From: Spongilla lacustris
Lineage: Eukaryota; Porifera; Demospongiae; Spongillida; Spongillidae
Length of the DNA: 64,000 bases
Direction of reading: 5' to 3'
NCBI GenBank assembly: GCA_949361645.1
Contig: OX442430.1
Location: forward strand, 3,428,249-3,492,248
Each line of letters opens with the position of its first letter. The stretch's first letter is position 1. The translations under genes were made by a program, and so were the position numbers. Below, one piece after another: positions 57,952 through 64,000 of this stretch. Below the pieces are notes generated by a model that saw nothing but the letters and a program-made list of their open reading frames with translations, was not told the DNA's origin and ran no database searches.

Positions 57952-59804
57952 TGCTATAGTTTATGCACCTATCAATGGTCTCCCACTCCAGTCCCGGCCC
58001 CCCAGTGCGGGCACAGATGGGGCGAAGGTGGGGATTTGAAGATTGCGGTTTTCAAATCCCCAACCCCTTGGGCATTCTAGCCATTCAAATCCCCCACATA
58101 CTATGTGGAGCAGCAGAAGAGACGCCCGCATAAAATTTCCTGCGCCATGCGACATCATGAATAATTCCCCTGGGGCAAAAATCCTAGTCAATCCCCGTCC
58201 AAATGTCAAACCCAGTTGAATTCGAGCGTACCTATTGGTTTTGGTAGCTTTCCAAGCCTATTACCCCTGCGGTAGCATTTTTCCAGCAGCATGTTTGGCT
58301 GTCGGTCGTGCGTTCTTGGAATCGCATTCTTTTCGCCGAAGGAGAAGCGATGGAATCGTCCCGATGTTCTGCACTCTTCATGGTCGCTGAATGTTCGTTG
58401 TATCGTTGTCTCTTTAAAGTTTAGTTTAGGCTCGAGGTTCCGGTGAAGACTTCACCGGTTAGTTCTGGCTCGAGTAAATAGTGGTACTAGGTTAATTACC
58501 ACTAATAGGTGTAGTGCCCAGACCGTTCACATTGGATTACATGTACATGTATACACCACCAGGAAAGATCATTTTATATCAAATATGTAATACATTTTTG
58601 AAACATTCATCTCCGCAAGCGTATACATAATTGTATCAGATAAGTGTATTTGTATCATACAAGCAAAACATTTTTGATACATATCTGCTTGCTAAGATCG
58701 ATGTTTCAAATATGTTTTTTGCTATGATACAATCACCATTTATGACACAAATGTAGAAAAGCCTGGGTGTGTAGTGTACTTACCACCGATAAATACAATG
58801 TAACCTCGATACATTTTGACCACTGAAGCGAGAATGCCAATGAATTCTGAAGCTATTGGTGTGATTTTCATTTCTTAGAAGTGTTCCTATCTCGAGTTAT
58901 GCGTGGTCAAGAAGTACAACAACAACAACAACGAGAAATACGGTGGGACTGGGTACGAATTTAAACAAACGTTTTGTTCTCCACAACCACGCGGTTTTAT
59001 GACATCAAACAAACGCGAAACTGCTCGTTTTGGACTGCTTGTTCGACGATGACAAAGAGCTAAGCTATCCGATTGATAAGAGTCCCGTTATAAGCGGGTC
59101 CCGTTTTTTTAATGACTTCATAATCGGGGTCAAATCCTATATGAGAGTTACTAACGTAACTCTCGATGTTAAATTTTTATTAACTGGTTTGATTTGTCTC
59201 TGTAAAGGCAGCCATTTCATGGTGAAATTAAAGTGGTCTATTAATAACTTCAGCAGCTCAGCTATGACTTTCTGCTTGGTTCCTGACAAATGGATATCAT
59301 ATAAAAATTAAAATTGAAAGCAGCTGGTATATTTAACTACATCTGAGTACATCTACTCAAACCACTATACTTAGTAACCAACTCCCATATTTACTATATA
59401 CTACTGTATATTACTTGACCACATTCACTTTCATATTTGTTGTCCCACGAATGAGGAAGAATCATCCATTTTGGTAAAAAAGTGGACTTCAGTGCAGACA
59501 TGAGCACGGATCGGCCTCCGCCAAAGGAGAGCTAAACAGCTAGCTATAGCTATAATGGACTACAGAGCGCACGGCATAGGAATGGGGGTGGTCTCATACA
59601 CAGACCTACTAGCATTATGCAATAATGTTTCTGTGCATTTGTACTGGGTACGAGTGGGGGTGGGGTGGGGGTGGGCACCTTGCCTAATATCCATGGCCTC
59701 TCACCATTCAAACAGTGTAGTCTGGGGACAGGGTGATGTTAGTCATCTGGTCCCCAGCACGGTGTTAATTGCATCATGCAAATGATGATAATACATTACA
59801 GTGG
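57952..59804. other. Intergenic
   Basis: No gene recognised. Visible items are CpG-rich sequence at 58215-58450 with several short inverted motifs (CCGGTGAAGACTTCACCGG at about 58440-58458), the partner copy of the 42.6-kb repeat at 58865-59170, and (AAC)n at about 58917-58932. Confidence 0.35.
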
Positions 59805-59995
59805 CAGATACAGGTTGAGATCATCTTCACAATCAAATTCAATTTTCTCCATACATGGTATTATTTGGTAAGATCTCAACCTCCTCTGTATCTGCCCCCT
59901 TTGATGATTATCATGTGTGGTTGAGATCTTACCAAATAATACCATGTATGGTGAAAATTGAATTTGATTGTGAAGATGATCTCAACCTGTATCTG
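59805..59995. repeat. Long hairpin: 77-base arms, 37-base loop
   Basis: Arms 59805-59881 and 59919-59995 match over 77 bases with one mismatch (CAGATACAGGTTGAGATC ... GATCTCAACCTGTATCTG). The loop itself contains CTGTATCTGCC and GATGATTATCAT, an inverse of the sequence just left of the hairpin. Confidence 0.93.
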
Positions 59996-60057
59996 GATGT
60001 GAGGAAACAAATATTTTAGCACTGCTTCAAAATATCATGTGCATGACGTAGGTGGTT

Positions 60058-60106
60058 AGTCTGGGGACCCATACAACTGATAATTATCAGTTGGGCCCCC
60101 AGACTA
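60058..60106. repeat. Short foldback TAGTCTGGGG...CCCCAGACTA
   Basis: A 49-bp imperfect palindrome whose ends resemble the TAGTCT-ended foldback family. Flanking 9-mers do not match, so it is either an old copy or unrelated. Confidence 0.5.
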
Positions 60107-60334
60107 GTTCTGGTCCCATCTTGATTTACCTCATCCACTCATGAATAATTTATTTCTGCCCCAACTTCTTGGTCTCCTTTCATAGTTGCAATGACTTCAA
60201 AAATCATCAATTATTAACAGCCATACATTAGTAACATTCATACACAAGGCATTGATACCTTTTAATGACATTCATACACCTTGGGTCATGTACATGCATG
60301 ACCGTACAAAGCAATATTTTGACACAGCTCAGCT

Positions 60335-61441
60335 CTAATGTTTTAAGAAAGCTGAGATAGCTTCCCACATTGCATCCGTTAATGCCTTGCTCCCCGATGA
60401 TCCACTGTAGTCCAAAGTGTCCACGTTCCAGAATGCCAGTCCCTTCATCCCAACTTTCTGTGCAAACTGGTACTTCAACGTTAGACTCTGCGGGTCATCA
60501 TACCAAATCTGGTGCCTGCCCCCACCAGCTGGAACATAATCAAAGTATGGGGAGAGAAGCGAGGCATTCCAAATACGGCCCGATGTGGAAGTGGGCAGCA
60601 AAGCACAAATCTGGCTGTATGCAAGCTGAATGCCTGCGGCATCGCTGCAATTAACTCCCCTGAAAGGCACCTCCGGGATGGTACATATGTCGTCGGGGGA
60701 CACACTCAGACAAGGGTAGTCATACCCATACCATGGCAGCCCGAGAACCAATTGGTCTGCAGGTATGCCCAGGGCAATGTATTTCTGAATGCCCTCAGCA
60801 GTGGTGCTCAGTGGTGAGTTCGCGCTGGCTATGCAGTCACCAAAGATCTGGCTCCTTTCGTCGTAGGACATCACTATCAGGAAATCAACAGCTGCAGCTA
60901 GTCCGACGGCATCGTAGCACCTCCCATCGATGCAATCCGGCGACCACGCTACGTCAAAAGTGACTTGATAGTTCGGGTTGGCCTTCTTTAACGCGCTGTA
61001 AGTCTCTAGCACTAACACGACAAGCAGTTTCATTTCTACTGTTCCCTTCCCGATAGGGTCTTCGATATCTATGTTGATGCCGTCAGCATAGAGTTTCTGA
61101 ATGGTCGCCAGTTGTGTTGCGATCCACTCCTGTCGCTTGGTCGCGTTGCCCAGCTGAGTTACATCGAAATCAGCCCCCAAAACGACTCTAACCTGCTTAG
61201 CATGGGCGTAGCACATGAGCGGATAAGAATACTGGCTGCCAGTAAATAGTGCAAGGGTGGTTATCTCTGACCAGTTGTAGAACATATAGTTGTTCAGCGA
61301 GGTCACGAAGCCAACCACCTCAGGTCTCGGGCCAGCCGTGACGGCGGTGCACAGAGCAGCATCTTCACATGGGCAGTCACACAGAACTGCCGGTAAGAAC
61401 AACGCGCCTACACAATACAGTGCTACGAGACGAGAACACAT
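60335..61441 (-). CDS. CTBS: Di-N-acetylchitobiase-like glycoside hydrolase family 18, intronless
   Basis: A single 368-residue frame starting at the ATG at 61441. The known role of the family is lysosomal hydrolysis of the chitobiose core at the reducing end of Asn-linked oligosaccharides during glycoprotein breakdown. Residues 1-21 form a signal peptide (hydrophobic ALYCVGALFLPAVLC). The conserved Cys-rich start (CDCPCEDAALC) matches animal chitobiases. The GH18 catalytic motif is DGINIDIED at 120-128, with D125 and the acid/base E127 both present. FDVAWSPDCIDGRCYD, FLIVMSYDE, LVLGLPWYGYDYPCL and GLAFWNVDTLDY follow in the usual order for the TIM barrel. Length is normal. No intron interrupts it, unlike the vertebrate gene, which could reflect lineage-specific intron loss or retroposition. 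It is divergently paired with the tetraspanin at 61589. Confidence 0.93.
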   Translation of the reverse strand: MCSRLVALYCVGALFLPAVLCDCPCEDAALCTAVTAGPRPEVVGFVTSLNNYMFYNWSEITTLALFTGSQYSYPLMCYAHAKQVRVVLGADFDVTQLGNATKRQEWIATQLATIQKLYADGINIDIEDPIGKGTVEMKLLVVLVLETYSALKKANPNYQVTFDVAWSPDCIDGRCYDAVGLAAAVDFLIVMSYDERSQIFGDCIASANSPLSTTAEGIQKYIALGIPADQLVLGLPWYGYDYPCLSVSPDDICTIPEVPFRGVNCSDAAGIQLAYSQICALLPTSTSGRIWNASLLSPYFDYVPAGGGRHQIWYDDPQSLTLKYQFAQKVGMKGLAFWNVDTLDYSGSSGSKALTDAMWEAISAFLKH

Positions 61442-61588
61442 CGTGTTGACTGCAATGATTACGAGTTACGTCATGACGAGGTCACTATAATTATCTTGTT
61501 ATGACGTAACGACGATGCACATGCATTATAAATATAACGTAGTCACATGATAGCACTATAGATTTGCAACTTCAGACGTGAGGACAGA
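61442..61588. promoter_or_regulatory. Divergent promoter between chitobiase and tetraspanin
   Basis: Only 147 bases separate the two start codons, so both promoters must share this interval. It holds an inverted pair of CRE/ATF-type octamers, TTACGTCA (61466-61473) and TGACGTAA (61502-61509), and a TATAAATA at 61527-61534 suitably placed for the plus-strand tetraspanin. Joint control by CREB/ATF-type factors is an inference from these sites. Confidence 0.55.
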
Positions 61589-61842
61589 ATGGAGTTTGGT
61601 GTCTTCGTCCGCAGGTTTTTGATACTCAGCATCGTCATCATCAACATCATAGTTGCTGTACGTGAATCCTCTAGCTAATTAGCAGCTTGTTCGAGTGAAT
61701 GTGTGTTATAGGCCTATTTCGTGTATTATTACACGATTCAGTTATCCATATCATGTGTCTTTGCTTGCTAGTGTTTCCGTAGCGCGCTCTTTGTGTTCCA
61801 GCTTCGTGCGCAAATAGTTGCGCATGCTTGCAAGTGTGTATG

Positions 61843-61899
<57 letters not shown>

Positions 61900-63336
61900 G
61901 GTACCGGGGTATTGTATGTATACATGTGTATGATTTCTTATGTTACATGTATTTTGTGCCTCTAAGAACGACTCTCCTTGCACAATAGCTTCTTGGCTTG
62001 GTAGTACTTATCTATGGAGCCGTGTCCCTCGGCCAAGGACAGAACACCTTTTCAATTGCAGCAAGCACTACTACCTTCACTCGGGTTCCAGTTCTTATGA
62101 TTATTGTTGGGCTGTTCATAGCTGCTGTTGGTGTCGTCGGAACTATTGGAGCTATCCTTTCCAGCACACCATTTGGCCGTGTGATGCTGATGGTGGTGAG
62201 ATGACGCACGCACACACGTACAATTCCATACATGTATGTGTGACAATAATGAATATTTATTTTAAAAATAAAATTGTGGAGGTATTTGTATGGGGTTAAC
62301 TCTGTTTTGCTGCACAGCTAAATTAATAAGACTGTACATGTATGTATACATTAATTGCTATATATATGTACTATTATTTCATCACATGATTTCAAAACCA
62401 CTGTGCACGCCCCAAAATATATATATAGCTCAAAATAGAGAATGGTGTGGTAGACAGGCAATACCATTTATCAGTAGAAAGTTAAGTGAAGCATTTTTAC
62501 GTATGCATGTATGGGTGGTACAAAAATGATTAAACATCTCAGCTTTATGTGGGAAGCATAAATAGAGGGATTATAAAATAATAAATGTGGTTTACTAGGT
62601 ACAGTTTAAGAACCAATATATCATGCATACACGAGTCGTGTAGCGACATGTAGCTATTGATCTGTTCTGTTTGTTGATTTTGAAGTCATCCATTATGGAA
62701 ATACATGTACTGCTGAACGAAATCCATATATGTGCATATATTCGTGCCAATGAATGAAGTGAGCTGTGTCCCATTCAATGTAAGAGAATGGTGCTGAAAA
62801 TAGCATTTATCATATGGAATTATGGTACCGGGAACCATTTCCTGAGATGGACACAGAGGAACAGCAAGTGACCATCCCACCTCTAGATGATCTACCAGAA
62901 GCACTTCAGGAGATCTACCAAATGTTGATCCCCATGGGAAATCAGGCTGAGTGCATGGCTCCAAAAATATATATATGTAGCTCAAAATAGAGAATGGTGT
63001 GGTAGACAGGCAATACCATTCATTAGTAGAAATTTAAGTGAAGCATTTTTACATATGCATGTACGGGCGGTACAAAAATGATTAAACATCTCAGCTTTAT
63101 GGGGGAGCATAAATGTATAAATAAGTACTGCATTTTTGTAGATATTCAAATAATCATTCTGTAGATTTTCACAATGTCAGGCTGCTTAACCAATTTTTGT
63201 CAGTTAGTTGGAATTAGTTGTTGACTGCACAGGCTGAAATTCAGTATATTTTTTTCTGCAGTATTCTGTCGTACTTGCTCTTCTTGTTATCTGTGAGATC
63301 GGAGGTGGAATAGCAGCTGGTGTGCTGAGGTCTGAT
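61589..63336 (+). CDS. Tetraspanin, 5' part (three exons; continues beyond the window)
   Basis: Exons 61589-61657, 61989-62195 and 63262-63336, all phase 0 with GT-AG borders, encode the first 117 residues. TM1 begins RRFLILSIVIINIIVA and runs into exon 2. A short first loop follows (GQGQNTFSIAAS), then TM2 (VPVLMIIVGLFIAAVGVVG) with the conserved GAI.SS.PFGRVMLMV end, then TM3 (SVVLALLVICEIGGGIAAG). Exons 2 and 3 have exactly the lengths (207 and 75) of the corresponding exons of the tetraspanin at 15-18 kb, and the same splice phases, so the two are paralogues. The N-terminus lacks the cysteines seen in the other copy. A possible next exon, 63805-63844 (after AACATGCAG, before GTATC), is uncertain. 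The large loop, TM4 and stop lie to the right of the window. Intron 1 holds a TG microsatellite and intron 2 a duplicated segment. Confidence 0.88.
61844..61896. repeat. TG dinucleotide microsatellite
   Basis: An uninterrupted (TG)n run of about 26 units in intron 1 of the tetraspanin. It can adopt Z-DNA and is expected to vary in length. The THTHTH frames on the other strand are artefacts. Confidence 0.95.
62411..63114. repeat. Direct duplication of about 150 bp in tetraspanin intron 2
   Basis: 62411-62560 and 62961-63114 are about 93 percent alike by eye (shared AGAGAATGGTGTGGTAGACA and CAAAAATGATTAAACATCTC). Between them lies a diverged relative of the foldback element at 265-970 (about 62650-62760). 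The pair may be the terminal direct repeats of an old element or a simple segmental duplication. Confidence 0.75.
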
Positions 63337-63344
63337 GTAAGCTC

Positions 63345-64000
63345 ACTCTGTTGTGCACCACTTCCTTGGAAGTGTTAATTGCCATTTACAGATGGTGTGT
63401 TTTTAAAATGTCTAGATGTCATGACTCTCGGGGGTACAATTGTACAAGTACACATGTACATTAGCAGGTGCACTGCAAAAAAAGTTTGTGTTTTGTCACT
63501 TTAAGAGACCTACGTTTAATAGGCTGAAATACATGTAACTACATGTACACTGTAAGAATAAATACTTTGATACCTGTAAAATGGCCGATGCTACATGTAC
63601 ACTGTAGTTCATTATGCTTTGCACATTAAGATAAATATGGAAACTTGCATGCACCTTGCACATGCAATGGAGGCTGGGAGCTCTCAACTGCCTTAAGGGA
63701 TAAGCATACCTTTCAAAACAGCTTTATTTAGTTCAAGTGTCCAAACCTGAGCTAAAGACATCTAGTTTTACCTTTCACGATCTCTATTTTTTTTTTAACA
63801 TGCAGAGCATAATGGGTACCTCCACTGGCATGACTCATTTTACAGGTATCAAAAGCAAAAGGATTTAAGCATTAGTTACCTGTGTGTATCTTGTTTGGCC
63901 TAACCCAACCACATTTACTGTGTCATCTGTACATGTACCATTAACTGTAACTACAATGTAGGATCATTAAAGAGCAAATGGCAATGCGCAGGTCTGAGTG
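63345..64000. other. Intronic sequence of the second tetraspanin
   Basis: Presumed intron 3 and beyond. The only exon-like item is 63805-63844, bounded by a pyrimidine-rich AACATGCAG acceptor and a GTATC donor. It is 40 bases long (phase 1) and encodes SIMGTSTGMTHFT, which I cannot match to the start of a tetraspanin large loop. Confidence 0.3.

Noticed and set aside
57961..58209. 82-codon minus-strand frame
   Set aside because: No recognisable domain. It lies next to transposon sequence with internal inverted words (GGGGATTTGAA and its inverse).
60370..61490. Plus-strand frames opposite the chitobiase
   Set aside because: Antisense shadows of the GH18 coding sequence.
61671..61983. Thr-His repeat frames
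   Set aside because: Antisense of the TG microsatellite in tetraspanin intron 1.

Overview
This is animal nuclear DNA. Coding regions are split by spliceosomal introns with GT-AG borders, there is no operon structure, and the recognisable host proteins (tetraspanins, an SLC35F-type transporter, a lysosomal chitobiase) are metazoan. Short introns, many ACATGTACATGT-like palindromes and a heavy load of small DNA transposons suggest a marine invertebrate, perhaps a demosponge or another early-branching animal. That placement is an inference and the sequence does not fix it.

Layout. 1-10 kb: foldback repeats, a transposase relic and two minisatellites, with no host gene I recognise. 10-15 kb: a broken RING-finger fragment, a G-run repeat block, a 1.2-kb transposon with 5-bp target-site duplications, and a 780-bp hAT element that keeps the N-terminal part of a transposase. 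15.1-18.1 kb (minus): a complete seven-exon tetraspanin whose first intron holds a LINE scrap and a long GA/GATATC satellite. 18.5-29.9 kb: a transposon graveyard with a second and third 5-bp-TSD element, a long inverted repeat enclosing a 24-bp minisatellite, three foldback elements with 9-bp TSDs (one internally rearranged), LINE relics, and a possible unrecognised gene near 23 kb. 31.2-35.7 kb: an intact-looking Ty3/gypsy retrotransposon with 142-bp LTRs, a 5-bp TSD and one gag-pol frame. 36.7-38.1 kb: a second hAT-type element. 39.3-41.1 kb (plus): a four-exon SLC35F3/F4-like transporter. 43.1-44.3 kb: a two-exon gene of unknown family with one in-frame stop. 44.9-55.5 kb: two sibling hairpin elements, a 4.5-kb degenerate satellite field containing a perfect 181-bp palindrome, a 28S rRNA fragment and more LINE relics. 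55.9-60.3 kb: local duplications, a fifth 5-bp-TSD element and a long hairpin. 60.3-61.4 kb (minus): an intronless di-N-acetylchitobiase. 61.6-63.3 kb and beyond (plus): the first three exons of a second tetraspanin, divergent from the chitobiase across a 147-bp promoter.

The host genes do not form an evident pathway. The two tetraspanins share identical exon lengths for exons 2 and 3, which fits an old duplication. Much of the rest is explained by four groups: CA...TG-ended elements with 5-bp TSDs, TAGTCTC-ended foldbacks with 9-bp TSDs, hAT elements with 8-bp TSDs, and one non-LTR retrotransposon family seen at least five times. A recurring theme is local inverted duplication producing long, nearly perfect hairpins at about 23.1, 39.7, 47.7 and 59.9 kb.
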